Assembly: GCF_017876095.1 (NCBI RefSeq)
Contig: NZ_JAGINM010000015.1
Coordinates: forward strand, 62,001-126,000
From: Azospirillum agricola
GTDB taxonomy: Bacteria > Pseudomonadota > Alphaproteobacteria > Azospirillales > Azospirillaceae
Direction of reading: 5' to 3'
Length of the DNA: 64,000 bases
Shown here: one piece after another, positions 1 to 9,425 of the stretch
Layout: each line of letters starts with the position of its first letter
Position numbering within the stretch: the stretch's first letter is position 1
Notes under the pieces: model-generated
Told to the model about the DNA's origin: nothing
The model's input: only the letters and a program-made list of their open reading frames with translations
Database searches by the model: none
Translations under genes and position numbers: made by a program

Positions 1-662
1 TCGTTGCCGATGGCCGCCGGCTCAGAGCCCATGACGATGTTGATGACGCCCGCCGGGAAGCCGGCGCGCTCGGCCAGCTCGGCCAGCGCCAGCGCCGACA
101 GCGGCGTGTCCTCGGCCGGCTTGATGACCACGGTGCAGCCGGCGGCGAGCGCGGGCGCGCATTTGCGGGTGATCATGGCGATCGGGAAGTTCCACGGCGT
201 GATCGCCGCGACGACGCCGATGGCCTCCTTCAGCACGACGATGCGCTTGTTCGCCGCGAAGGTCGGGATGACGTCGCCGTAGGCGCGCTTGCCCTCTTCC
301 GCGAACCACTCGATGAAGGAGGCGCCGTAGGCGACCTCGCCGCGGGCCTCGGCCAGCGGCTTGCCCTGCTCGGCGGTCATCAGCCGGGCCAGATCCTCCT
401 GGGCGGCCATGATCAGCTCGTACCAGCGGCGCAGCACGGCGGCGCGCTCCTTGCCGGTCTTGGCCTTCCAGCCCGGCAGGGCGGCGTTGGCGGCGTCGAT
501 GGCGGCGCGCGTCTCGGCGGCGCCCATGTCGGCCACTTCGGTGATGACCTTGCCGTTCGCCGGGTTGGTCACCGCGAAGGTCTTGCCGGAATCGGCCGCG
601 CGCCACGCGCCGTTCACATAGCCCTTGGTCTGGAGGAGGCTCTGGTCGTTCAGCGACAGCAT
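1..662 (-). CDS. gabD: NAD(P)-dependent succinate-semialdehyde dehydrogenase, N-terminal part
   Basis: The gene runs off the left edge; the first 220 residues are visible. It belongs to the aldehyde dehydrogenase superfamily and would oxidise succinate semialdehyde to succinate, the last step of GABA or putrescine degradation, in the cytoplasm. The GabD-type stretch FIEWFAEEGKRAYGD is present, followed by the cofactor-binding TPWNFP motif and the VIKPAE motif. The catalytic Glu and Cys lie outside the window. I start it at the ATG whose complement is at 660-662, which gives MLSLNDQSLL, the usual GabD N-terminus. It is divergent from a PuuR-like regulator gene, and a palindrome in the shared upstream region is a likely operator. 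The family is certain; the exact substrate is inferred from motif similarity and the neighbouring polyamine transporter. Confidence 0.88.
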   Translation of the reverse strand, partial: MLSLNDQSLLQTKGYVNGAWRAADSGKTFAVTNPANGKVITEVADMGAAETRAAIDAANAALPGWKAKTGKERAAVLRRWYELIMAAQEDLARLMTAEQGKPLAEARGEVAYGASFIEWFAEEGKRAYGDVIPTFAANKRIVVLKEAIGVVAAITPWNFPIAMITRKCAPALAAGCTVVIKPAEDTPLSALALAELAERAGFPAGVINIVMGSEPAAIGN

Positions 663-789
663 GTTGGTCCGCCCTGGATGCAGCCTGGAATGGGAAAGGG
701 TGCGTGGAGGCCCCTGGGCTTCGCCTGAAGGATCACCTTCGGCGATCGACCTGGGAGGCATTGCTTGATCCACGAACCGAAGCCTACCA

Positions 790-818
790 TGTTTAATAAA
801 TTAAACAACCCCTGTTTA
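790..818. promoter_or_regulatory. Palindromic operator candidate between gabD and the cupin-XRE regulator
   Basis: Positions 790-807 read TGTTTAATAAATTAAACA, an 18-bp palindrome with perfect 8-bp arms around AA. An additional half-site TGTTTA follows at 813-818. This AT-rich block stands out in GC-rich DNA and lies between two divergent genes, as expected for the operator of the adjacent regulator. A similar half-site, GTTTAA, occurs at 6039-6044 upstream of the polyamine ABC operon. Binding has to be inferred; only the symmetry is seen. Confidence 0.55.
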
Positions 819-890
819 GCTGTTCATATTTTGATGACGGGGTTGCGCGGATCCGCTATTGCTTAGGGTTGAGGAACCAGGAGTCGGGTG

Positions 891-1457
891 ATGGATTTCG
901 ACGTCGGCACGCGGTTGAAGCAGATCCGCGAGCAGCATGGGCTGTCGCAGCGGGCGTTGGCGCAGAAGGCCGGCGTGACCAACGGCACCATCTCGCTGAT
1001 CGAGCAGAACCGCAGCAGCCCGTCGGTGTCGTCGCTGCGCAAGGTGCTGCAAGGCATCCCGATGACGCTGGCCGAATTCTTCTCTTCCGACGACCTTCCC
1101 CCTCCCGAGCAGATCTTCTTCAAGAACAGCGAACTGGTCGAGCTGGCCGGCGAGTTGAAGGGCACCGTCGGCAAGGTCTCCTTCCGGCAGGTCGGCGACC
1201 TGCGCGGGCGCAACCTGCAAATCCTCCACGAACGCTACGCCCCTGGCGCCGACACCGGCCGCACCATGCTCCAGCACGAGTCGGAAGAGGGCGGCATCGT
1301 CGTGCGCGGCCAGATCGAGCTGACGGTCGGCGACCGCAAGGAACTGCTCGGCCCCGGCGACGCCTATTTCTTCGACAGCCGCATCCCCCACCGCTTCCGC
1401 AACGTCGGCGAGGAGGAGTGCGAGCTGATCAGCGCCTGCACCCCACCCTACCTGTAA
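891..1457 (+). CDS. XRE-family regulator with C-terminal cupin domain (PuuR-like)
   Basis: This is a 188-residue DNA-binding regulator. Residues about 5-62 form an XRE-type helix-turn-helix (RLKQIREQHGLSQRALAQKA). Residues about 105-185 form a small cupin barrel, a likely ligand-binding site (GDAYFFDSRIPHRFRN). The same architecture is found in PuuR, the putrescine-utilisation repressor of E. coli. I chose the ATG at 891 because AGGAG lies 7 nt upstream; a GTG at 888 is the alternative. It sits between gabD and a polyamine-type ABC operon, so it probably senses putrescine or a GABA-pathway intermediate and represses both units. The ligand is inferred. Confidence 0.85.
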   Translation: MDFDVGTRLKQIREQHGLSQRALAQKAGVTNGTISLIEQNRSSPSVSSLRKVLQGIPMTLAEFFSSDDLPPPEQIFFKNSELVELAGELKGTVGKVSFRQVGDLRGRNLQILHERYAPGADTGRTMLQHESEEGGIVVRGQIELTVGDRKELLGPGDAYFFDSRIPHRFRNVGEEECELISACTPPYL

Positions 1458-1462
1458 GCCAC

Positions 1463-2293
1463 CTACGCCACATTCCCCTTCAGCCGCTCGTTGCGGCGGC
1501 GCAGCAGTTCGATCATCGTCAGCAGGCCGATCGAGATCACCGTCAGCACCACCGCCACCGCGGTGATGGTCGGGCTGATGTTCTCGCGGATGCCGCTGAA
1601 CATCTCCCTGGGCAGGGTGCGCTGGTCCGGCCCGGCGAGGAACAGCACCGTCACCACCTCGTCGAAGCTGGTGGCGAAGGCGAACAGCGCGCCCGACGCC
1701 AGACCCGGCAGGATCAGCGGCAGGATCACCTTGCGGAAGGTCAGCAGCGGCGGCGCGCCCAGCGAGGCGGCGGCGCGCGCCAGCGTCATGTCGAAACCCT
1801 GGAGCGTCGCCGACACGGTGATGACCACGAAGGGGGTCGCCAGCGCCGTGTGCACCAGGATCAGGCCCAGATAGTTGCCGGTCAGCCCGAGCGGCGCGAA
1901 GAAGAAATAGACGCCGACCGCGGTGATCACCACCGGCACCACCATCGGCGACAGCACGACGGCCAGCACCAGCGGCTTCCACTTGCTCTTCCACTGCGCC
2001 AGCCCCAGCGCCGCCAGCGTGCCCAGCACCATCGACAGGATGGCCGAGGCGACGCCGATGATGGCGCTGTTCTTCAACGACAGCATCCAGCGCGGCGAGC
2101 TGAGGAAATCCTCGTACCAGCGCAGCGACAGGCCGGGCAGCGGATAGGTCAGGTAGGCGCCCGAGCTGAAGGACAGTGGCACGATGGCCAGGATCGGCGC
2201 CATCAGGAAGAAGAACACCAGCACCGAGGCGACGATCGTCGCGATCCAGGCGGCGCGCTGGCTGGCCGTGCGGGGGGAATGGTTCGCGCTCAA
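1463..2293 (-). CDS. Polyamine-type ABC transporter permease (PotI/PotC family)
   Basis: An inner-membrane permease of 276 residues with about six hydrophobic segments. The EAA loop that contacts the ATPase is visible near RAAASLGAPPLLTFRKVILP. It would form the translocation channel with the permease encoded immediately upstream. The start is a TTG (complement 2291-2293), preceded by GGAGGA 8 nt away, and it overlaps the upstream stop codon by 4 nt (TTGA), which indicates translational coupling. It is the last gene of the four-gene transporter unit read leftward. Polyamine specificity is inferred from family and neighbours. Confidence 0.88.
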   Translation of the reverse strand: MSANHSPRTASQRAAWIATIVASVLVFFFLMAPILAIVPLSFSSGAYLTYPLPGLSLRWYEDFLSSPRWMLSLKNSAIIGVASAILSMVLGTLAALGLAQWKSKWKPLVLAVVLSPMVVPVVITAVGVYFFFAPLGLTGNYLGLILVHTALATPFVVITVSATLQGFDMTLARAAASLGAPPLLTFRKVILPLILPGLASGALFAFATSFDEVVTVLFLAGPDQRTLPREMFSGIRENISPTITAVAVVLTVISIGLLTMIELLRRRNERLKGNVA

Positions 2294-3540
2294 CTCTTGA
2301 GTCCTCCCGTGGTCTGGCGGCCGAGCGCCAGCTTGCCGTAGACCAGCGCCAGCACCAGCGTGGACAGCAGCAGCACCGCCCCCAGCGCCGAGGCGAGGCC
2401 CCAGTTGACGGTTTCCGTGGTGTAGAAGGCGATGAAGGCCGAGATCATCTGGTCGCCGGCGCCGCCGACCAGCGCCGGCGTGATGTAGTAGCCGATGGCC
2501 AGGATGAAGACCAGCAGGCAGCCGGCGCCGATGCCGGGGATGGTCTGCGGCAGGTAGATGCGGAAGAAGGCGGTGGCCGGGGGCGCGCCGAGCGAAGCCG
2601 CCGCCCGCATGTAGGCCGGCGAGATCGAGCGCATCACGCTGTAGAGCGGCAGGATCATGAAGGGCAGCAGCACATGGGTCATCGCCATGTAGACGCCGAA
2701 CCGGTTGTAGATCAGCCGCAGCGGCTCGTCGATCAGACCCAGCCATTGCAGCGAGCCGTTGACGATGCCCTCGCTCTGCAAAATCACGATCCAGGCGCAG
2801 GTGCGCACCAGCAGCGAGGTCCAGAAAGGCAGCAGCACGAAGATCATCAGCAGGTTCGACTGCGCCGTCGGCAGGTTCGCCAGCAGGTAGGCGACCGGGA
2901 AGCCGAGGATCAGGCAGAGCGCGGTGACGCCGAAGCCGATGGCGAAGGTGCGGCCGAAGACGTCGCGGTAGATCGCCTGGTCCTCCGGCGACGCGATGAT
3001 CGCGCCATCCGGGTCGCGCGTCAGGTCGACGGCGGCCAGCAGATAATAGCTGGTGACCGGCCCGCTGGCGCTCCTGATCGCCGCCCAATGGGCGTGCTCG
3101 CCCCAGGCCGGGTTGATGCCGATCAGCGTGTCCTTGGCGGTCCCCGGCTCCGGGAGGGCCTTCAGGTTGCGCGCGGTCGAGGTCAGGACGGTGCGGTAGC
3201 CGTTGACGACGTAGTTCAGCCGCTTGGCCGCGACGCCGATCGAACCCGACGCCCGCGCCGCCTGGAGGTCGCGGGCCAGCGCCGCGTAGGCCGGCTCGTC
3301 GGGCAACCCCTGGCCGTTCCAGCTCGACAGGGCGGCGACGGTGTGGGGCAGCACCTGCGGCACCTCCCAGTCGTCCACCGAGCGCCAGATCATCCCGGCG
3401 ATGGGACCGACGAAGGTGAAGAGCAGGAACAGGAGAAGCGGAAGCACCAGACCCAGCGCGCGAAACTGCCGGGCCCGCTCGGCCCGCCTCAATCGACGCT
3501 TCAACGGCACGTCGGCGCCGGCAACGAAAGCGGCTGTCAT
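2290..3540 (-). CDS. Polyamine-type ABC transporter permease (PotH/PotB family) with enlarged loop
   Basis: This 416-residue permease is about 100 residues longer than E. coli PotH. The extra length lies between TM1 (about 28-52) and TM2 (about 205-230), in a soluble, probably periplasmic, segment of roughly 130 residues (GYRTVLTSTARNLKALPEPG region). The EAA loop is visible near RAAASLGAPPATAFFRIYLP. It overlaps the following permease gene by 4 nt and is separated from the upstream binding-protein gene by a 196-nt gap holding palindromic hairpins. The enlarged loop is known from some alphaproteobacterial members; here it may contact the binding protein, but that is inference. Confidence 0.88.
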   Translation of the reverse strand: MTAAFVAGADVPLKRRLRRAERARQFRALGLVLPLLLFLLFTFVGPIAGMIWRSVDDWEVPQVLPHTVAALSSWNGQGLPDEPAYAALARDLQAARASGSIGVAAKRLNYVVNGYRTVLTSTARNLKALPEPGTAKDTLIGINPAWGEHAHWAAIRSASGPVTSYYLLAAVDLTRDPDGAIIASPEDQAIYRDVFGRTFAIGFGVTALCLILGFPVAYLLANLPTAQSNLLMIFVLLPFWTSLLVRTCAWIVILQSEGIVNGSLQWLGLIDEPLRLIYNRFGVYMAMTHVLLPFMILPLYSVMRSISPAYMRAAASLGAPPATAFFRIYLPQTIPGIGAGCLLVFILAIGYYITPALVGGAGDQMISAFIAFYTTETVNWGLASALGAVLLLSTLVLALVYGKLALGRQTTGGLKS

Positions 3541-3570
3541 CGGGGTGTCCTGTCGAAATCTGCGATCGTT

Positions 3571-3720
3571 TCCCTCTCCCGCCCCGGGAGAGGGAGGGGA
3601 CCCGCGAAGCGGGGAGGGTGAGGGGCAATCGGACCATGAAGTCCGTGGCCTCACCCGCTGGCCTCTCACCCTTCCCATGCTCCGCATGGGCCCCTTCCCT
3701 CTCCCGGGACGGGAGAGGGA
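3571..3720. repeat. Complex palindromic intergenic element (hairpin-bounded)
   Basis: Two nearly identical perfect hairpins, each with 11-bp arms of TCCCTCTCCCG and its complement around a 3-nt loop, bound this element at 3571-3595 and 3696-3720. Between them are smaller hairpins (CCCGC/GCGGG at 3601-3613; CCCATGC/GCATGGG at 3674-3690) and complementary GGGTGAGG and CCTCACCC blocks. It lies inside an operon, between the binding-protein and permease genes. It could stabilise the upstream mRNA or attenuate transcription, and it looks like a dispersed REP/MITE-type element. The same hairpin core recurs at 36006 and 48588. Confidence 0.75.
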
Positions 3721-3736
3721 GCAACACATCAGCCCG

Positions 3737-4783
3737 TTACTTGGCCGCCCACTTGTTGAAGCGCTCGGTCAGGCGGTCGATGTTCTCCAGCCAGAAGTTC
3801 ACGTCGATCTCGACCGCGTTCTTCATGTTGGCCGGCGAGGTCGGCAGGTCGGCGAGCACGGCCGGCTGCAATTTGGCCGGAGCACCCTTGTTCGAGGTGC
3901 CGTAGGCGATGCCCTGCGACAGCTTGGCCTGGTTTTCGGCCTTGCCGACGAAGTCGAGGAACTTGTGCGCGGCCTCGACGTTCGGGCTGCCCTTCAGGAT
4001 GACCCAGCTGTCGATGGTGAACAGCGCGCCGTTCCACACCATGCCGAAATTCTTCTTCTCGGCCTTGTTGGCGGCGTCGATGCGGCCGTTGTAGACCGAG
4101 GTCATCGCCACCTCGCCCGACGCCAGCAGCTGCGGCGGCTGGGCGCCGGCCTTCCACCAGACGATGTCGTTCTTGATGGTGTCGAGCTTCTTGAAGGCGC
4201 GGTCGATGCCGGCATCGGTGGCCAGAACCTTGTAGACGTCGGCGGGGGCGACGCCGTCGGCCATCAGGGCGATTTCGAGGGTGGTCTTGGCGCCCTGGCG
4301 CAGGCCGCGCTTGCCCGGATACTTCTTGGTGTCGAAGAAGTCGGCCCAGCTCTTCGGCGCGTCCTTGATCTTGTCCTTGTCGTAGCCGAGCACGAAGTCA
4401 TAGACGATGGCGCCGACGCCGCAGGCGTTGACGGTGGCCGGCAGATAGGCCTCCTCGCCGCCGATCTTCGAGTAGTTGATCTTCTCGAACAGGCCCTCGT
4501 CGCAGCCCAGCGCCAGCTCCTCGCTCTCGACCTGGACGACGTCCCAGGTGGAAGCGCCGCCCTGGACCTTGGCGCGCAGGACGCCGACGCCGCCGTCCCA
4601 GGATTCGTCGCTCATCGGGGTGCCGGTCGCCTTGAACGGCTCGAAATAGACCTTCTTCTGCACTTCCTGATAGGCGCCGCCCCACGAGACGACGGTCAGA
4701 TCGCGGGCGCTGGCGGCCGAGGCCAGCGCGGCGATGGCGGTGAAGGTCGCGACGAAACCGAGAGCCACCCTAAACTTCGACAT
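3737..4783 (-). CDS. Periplasmic polyamine-type ABC substrate-binding protein (PotF/PotD-like)
   Basis: A 348-residue extracellular solute-binding protein. The N-terminus MSKFRVALGFVATFTAIA, ending ASAASA before RDLTVVSWGG, is a Sec signal peptide, so the mature protein starts near residue 27. The opening LTVVSWGGAYQEVQ is typical of the spermidine/putrescine-binding family (SBP family 1). I chose the ATG at 4783 because it begins the signal peptide; the open frame extends upstream without a plausible start. It lies downstream of the ATPase gene and upstream of the two permeases. The ligand is probably putrescine or a related amine, supported by adjacent gabD and a PuuR-like regulator. Confidence 0.87.
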   Translation of the reverse strand: MSKFRVALGFVATFTAIAALASAASARDLTVVSWGGAYQEVQKKVYFEPFKATGTPMSDESWDGGVGVLRAKVQGGASTWDVVQVESEELALGCDEGLFEKINYSKIGGEEAYLPATVNACGVGAIVYDFVLGYDKDKIKDAPKSWADFFDTKKYPGKRGLRQGAKTTLEIALMADGVAPADVYKVLATDAGIDRAFKKLDTIKNDIVWWKAGAQPPQLLASGEVAMTSVYNGRIDAANKAEKKNFGMVWNGALFTIDSWVILKGSPNVEAAHKFLDFVGKAENQAKLSQGIAYGTSNKGAPAKLQPAVLADLPTSPANMKNAVEIDVNFWLENIDRLTERFNKWAAK

Positions 4784-4845
4784 GATCCCCGTCCTATGTC
4801 TGTGGTTGTTGTTCGACGTTTTTGAGACCGGCGTGGGAAAGCTCC

Positions 4846-5955
4846 TCAGACCGGATCCAGCGCCCGGCAATCCTCGGGCCGGAAGGCGATGGTCACCGCC
4901 TGCCCCTGCGCCAGCCCCGCATGGGCACCGGCGGGCAGCTTGACCATGAATTCGTCGTTGCCGGGGACCGCCAGCATCGCCAGCGTGTGGTCGCCCAGAT
5001 AGATCAGGTCCGTCAAAGTGGCCGGCAGCCGGTTGAAGGCCGGATCCCCGTCGTCGCCGGTGCTGATCGCCACCCGCTCCGGCCGCACCGACAGCGAGGT
5101 CCGCGCGCCCGGCCCGGCGACGTTGACCGCCAGCGCCAGCACCGACCCGCCGGCGTCGAGCGCGACGCGGGCGTATCCGTGTTCGATATTTTCGACAGTG
5201 CCGTTCAGCACGTTGCTCTCGCCGATGAAGTTGGCGACGAAGCTGTTGACCGGGCGTTCGTAGAGCGCGTCCGGCCGGTCGATCTGCTGGACGATGCCGT
5301 CGTTGAACACGGCGATGCGGTCCGACATGGTCAGCGCCTCGCCCTGGTCGTGGGTGACGTAGACGACGGTGATGCCCATCGTCTCGTGCAGCCGCTTGAT
5401 CTCCAACTGCATGTGCTCGCGCAGCCGCTTGTCCAAAGCGCCCAGCGGCTCGTCCATCAGCACCAGCGCCGGGTTGAAGACCAGGGCCCTCGCCAGCGCC
5501 ACGCGCTGCTGCTGGCCGCCGGAAAGCTGGCCAGGATGGCGGGTGGCGACATGCTCCAGCTTGATCATCTTCAGCGCGTCGGCGACACGCGATTTGGCCT
5601 CGGCCTTGGGAACGCCGCGCACCGACAGCGGGAAGGCGACGTTCTCCTCGATGGTCAGGTGCGGGAACAGCGCGTAGTTTTGAAAGACCATGCCGATGTC
5701 GCGCTTGTGCGGCGGCGTGTTCTTGATCGAGCGGTCGCCGAGGAAGATCTCGCCGTGGGTCGGCACCTCGAACCCGGCCAGCATCATGAGGCAGGTGGTC
5801 TTGCCCGATCCGGAAGGGCCGAGGAGCGTCAGGAACTCACCCTTGCGGATGTCGAGATCCAGGCTCTTCACGACGAGATGCTCGCCGTCGTAGGTCTTCT
5901 GCACACCCACGAAACGCACCAGAGACTGCGTCGTCGCGATCATCCCACCGTCCAT
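4846..5955 (-). CDS. Polyamine-type ABC transporter ATPase (PotG/PotA family)
   Basis: A 369-residue cytoplasmic ATPase. The Walker A motif GPSGSGKT, Q-loop NYALFPHL, signature LSGGQQQ, Walker B LVLMDEP and H-loop THDQ are all intact, and a C-terminal TOBE domain (about 285-365) is typical of the Pot/CUT1 group. It is the first gene of the four-gene transporter operon. I use the ATG at 5955, preceded by GGAGAGG; an in-frame ATG at 5943 is possible. It powers import with the two permeases and the binding protein encoded downstream on the same strand. Confidence 0.92.
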   Translation of the reverse strand: MDGGMIATTQSLVRFVGVQKTYDGEHLVVKSLDLDIRKGEFLTLLGPSGSGKTTCLMMLAGFEVPTHGEIFLGDRSIKNTPPHKRDIGMVFQNYALFPHLTIEENVAFPLSVRGVPKAEAKSRVADALKMIKLEHVATRHPGQLSGGQQQRVALARALVFNPALVLMDEPLGALDKRLREHMQLEIKRLHETMGITVVYVTHDQGEALTMSDRIAVFNDGIVQQIDRPDALYERPVNSFVANFIGESNVLNGTVENIEHGYARVALDAGGSVLALAVNVAGPGARTSLSVRPERVAISTGDDGDPAFNRLPATLTDLIYLGDHTLAMLAVPGNDEFMVKLPAGAHAGLAQGQAVTIAFRPEDCRALDPV

Positions 5956-6269
5956 CGTCCTCTCCCGTCAGAGGGGGGCGGAAATCCACGGGCCAAGCCG
6001 CGTTTCCGTCCGTCTTGATGGCCCCGACGGTAACATGCGTTTAAGAAAATAGACAAGCAGATTGCTTATGTTGTGATCGCTTCAACAGTCTGATGGTTTA
6101 TTGTGCATGTGCGAACGGTTTGCACAAGGGCCGACCGGCAGTCTGCGCTTTCAGCAGGCGATTGAGAAGGCGAATGATGGGCGGAACGGACGGACATACG
6201 GACGCATCCGGTCGTGCCGTAGGGCGGCGGGGGCGAATCGCCGCCCCCGCCCCTTCCCCTGCCCCCGCC
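5956..6269. promoter_or_regulatory. Upstream region of the polyamine ABC operon
   Basis: This 314-nt gap has no convincing gene. An AT-rich segment at about 6030-6110 probably holds the operon promoter. It contains a GTTTAA half-site (6039-6044), resembling the arms of the 790-807 palindrome, and the inverted repeat AAGCAGATTGCTT (6055-6067). The leftmost part is a leader of about 80 nt before the ATPase start codon; the right end holds a GC hairpin downstream of the TRAP gene. I cannot place a confident -10/-35 pair. Confidence 0.4.
6222..6253 (-). terminator. GC-rich hairpin downstream of the TRAP binding protein
   Basis: GC-rich arms on either side of AAT at 6236-6238 fold into an imperfect hairpin 17 nt beyond the stop codon of the leftward TRAP gene. 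There is no U tract, so termination efficiency is uncertain. Confidence 0.35.
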
Positions 6270-7361
<1,092 letters not shown>

Positions 7362-7773
7362 GGTTGGAGTCTCTTCCCGACTTTATGTTGGTTGGCCGGC
7401 CATCATACTCCGTTCGCGCCGCCGATCGGCAAGCCCGGTTCGCCGACCCGGCAGGTCATTTTGCGGATTGTCGACACTCGAAACGAAAAATCCAGCCGCC
7501 AGGGCTGGATTTTCTGCGACGCAGCATTATCTGCTTTTTTGACCGCCTTATCAGGCGTTTCCTCCCTAAACTCGGGCCGCGGCTGTATAGCTAGCGGCCT
7601 TTTCCTTTTTACGCAATATGCTGAACGTCAGTATCACCAACGTTCCAATTTCCGACGTTGCCGCCAACCCGTCCGCGCCCGTGATATAGGACGGTCGGGA
7701 TTCACGCCGGTTCCTTAAACCTCTCCGATCAGGCATAAGAAAAAAGACGAGACGGAGTCCGGAAGGTTCCCCC
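7362..7773. other. 412-nt divergent intergenic region carrying an unexplained terminator
   Basis: No protein gene is convincing here. The region lies between two divergent genes, so both promoters must be in it, yet its middle contains a strong bidirectional terminator-like hairpin (7487-7513). A smaller CGCCT/AGGCG hairpin with an A/T-rich flank lies at about 7543-7556. A terminator where no annotated transcript ends suggests a small RNA. Confidence 0.4.
7487..7513. terminator. Bidirectional intrinsic terminator in a divergent promoter region
   Basis: The arms AAAATCCAGCC (7487-7497) and GGCTGGATTTT (7503-7513) are perfectly complementary over 11 bp around a 5-nt loop. A and T runs at the ends make it a textbook terminator in both directions. 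No gene ends nearby. Confidence 0.7.
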
Positions 7774-9402
7774 ATGAGCAGCTTGGGCCTGCGCGCCACC
7801 GTGGCCGCCACCACCGCCATCCTGGTGCTCGGGCTCACGCTGGCGAAGGGCCTGTTCGTGGGCTCCCAGGCCGAGCAGGTGCTGACCCGCGAGATCGGCG
7901 ATTCCATGGCCGAGCTGTCGCAATCGCTGGCCCGCCAGCTCGACGCCACCATGTGGGCGCGGGCCAACCAGATCGCCGCCCTGGCCCAGATCGACTCCCT
8001 GAAGGATCCGGCGGTGGCCCAGGCGACCATCGACGAGTTGAAGCGGCGCGACCCGACCATCGCCTGGATGGGGGTGACCGACCGCCAGGGCAACGTGGTG
8101 GCCGCCAGCGGCGGCCTGCTGCTCGGCAAGAACATCGCCACCCGCCCCGTCCATGTCGAGGGCATGAAGGGCCTCTTCGTCGGCGACGTGCACGAGGCGG
8201 TGGCGCTGAAGGGCAAGGTGCCGCACCTGCCGGGCGAGACGCCGAAATTCGTCGACGTGTCCGCCGCGCTGCGCGACGCCGATGGAACGGCCGTCGGCGC
8301 CTTCGCCGTCCATTACAGTTGGGAATGGGCGCGCGCCACGCTGCGCGACCTGATCGCCTCGCTGCCCGGCCGCGAGGGGCTGACCCTCTACATCCTGTCG
8401 GCCGACGGCACCGTGCTGATCGGCCCGGACGAGGCGGTCGGCACCGCCCTGCCCATCGACCGCAACAAGGAGGGCTGGAGCCTCGCCCGCTGGCCGGACG
8501 GCGGCAGCTACCTGACCGGCATCGCCCGCGGCCGCGGTCTTTACGACTACGCCGGGCTCGGCTGGACCGCGGTGGCCCGGCAGCCGGCGAACGTGGTGTA
8601 TGGCGAGACCGGGCGGCTGCGCCTGACCATCATCGTGGTCGGTGCCGGGCTGGCCGTGCTGTTCAGCGTGCTGGGCTGGCTGGCCGCCGGCCGCATCGCC
8701 CGGCCGCTGGTCGCCATCGCCGACGCGGCCGAGCGCATCCGCCGGGGCGAGCAGGGGGTGGCGTTCCCCAACGTCGGCGGCACCACCGAGATCGGCCGGC
8801 TGTCGGCCTCGCTGCGCGACCTGATCGACAGCCTGACCAACAAGGACGCCGCGCTGATGCGGCTGGAGGACATCGCCTACGAGGACCGGCTGACGGGCCT
8901 GCCCAACCGGCGCTATTTCGAACAGTATGTCGACGCCTCGACCAGCGGCAACGGCGGCGACGGGTCCGCCACGATGATGTATCTCGACCTCGACGGCTTC
9001 AAGCCGATCAACGACCGGCTGGGCCACGACGCCGGCGACGTGGTGCTGCGGCAGGTCGGCCGCCGTCTGGCCGCCATCTTCCGCGACGACGACGTGGTCG
9101 CCCGGCTGGGCGGCGACGAGTTCGCCGCGATCCTGCCCCGCCGCACCGGCCGCACGGCTCCGGACACCGGCGTGCTGGCCGCCCGCATCATCGCCACCGT
9201 CAACGAGCCGGTGTCGGTCGGCGGCGAGACGGTGCGGGTCGGCTGCTCCATCGGGCTCGCCTCCTGGCCGGACGATTCCACAGACATGGCGACGGTGATG
9301 CGCCATGCCGACGTCGCGCTCTACAAGGCCAAGCGCGACGGGCGCAACCGCGCGGTCCGCTGGACGCCGGAGCTGACGGACAGCGACGCAGCCTCCGGCT
9401 GA
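7774..9402 (+). CDS. Membrane diguanylate cyclase with extracytoplasmic sensor, HAMP and GGDEF
   Basis: A 542-residue protein that would make cyclic di-GMP from two GTP. Order: TM1 (about 8-28), a periplasmic sensor of the Cache type (about 30-280), TM2 (about 283-305), HAMP (306-358), and a GGDEF domain starting at DRLTGLPNRRYF (371-382). The active-site GGDEF at 446-450 is intact, and RDDD at 437-440 lies exactly five residues before it, matching the RxxD allosteric inhibition site, so product inhibition is expected. There is no EAL or HD-GYP domain. It stands alone between oppositely oriented genes. The sensed signal is unknown. Confidence 0.93.
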   Translation: MSSLGLRATVAATTAILVLGLTLAKGLFVGSQAEQVLTREIGDSMAELSQSLARQLDATMWARANQIAALAQIDSLKDPAVAQATIDELKRRDPTIAWMGVTDRQGNVVAASGGLLLGKNIATRPVHVEGMKGLFVGDVHEAVALKGKVPHLPGETPKFVDVSAALRDADGTAVGAFAVHYSWEWARATLRDLIASLPGREGLTLYILSADGTVLIGPDEAVGTALPIDRNKEGWSLARWPDGGSYLTGIARGRGLYDYAGLGWTAVARQPANVVYGETGRLRLTIIVVGAGLAVLFSVLGWLAAGRIARPLVAIADAAERIRRGEQGVAFPNVGGTTEIGRLSASLRDLIDSLTNKDAALMRLEDIAYEDRLTGLPNRRYFEQYVDASTSGNGGDGSATMMYLDLDGFKPINDRLGHDAGDVVLRQVGRRLAAIFRDDDVVARLGGDEFAAILPRRTGRTAPDTGVLAARIIATVNEPVSVGGETVRVGCSIGLASWPDDSTDMATVMRHADVALYKAKRDGRNRAVRWTPELTDSDAASG

Positions 9403-9425
9403 CGTCACGGGCCGGCCTCCGCCGC

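Noticed and set aside
1463..3727. One continuous 754-codon frame that might be read as a fused permease
   Set aside because: Only its last 276 codons resemble a permease. The upstream part is the PotH-type gene read in the wrong frame, and a TTG start with a good Shine-Dalgarno sequence overlaps the PotH stop.
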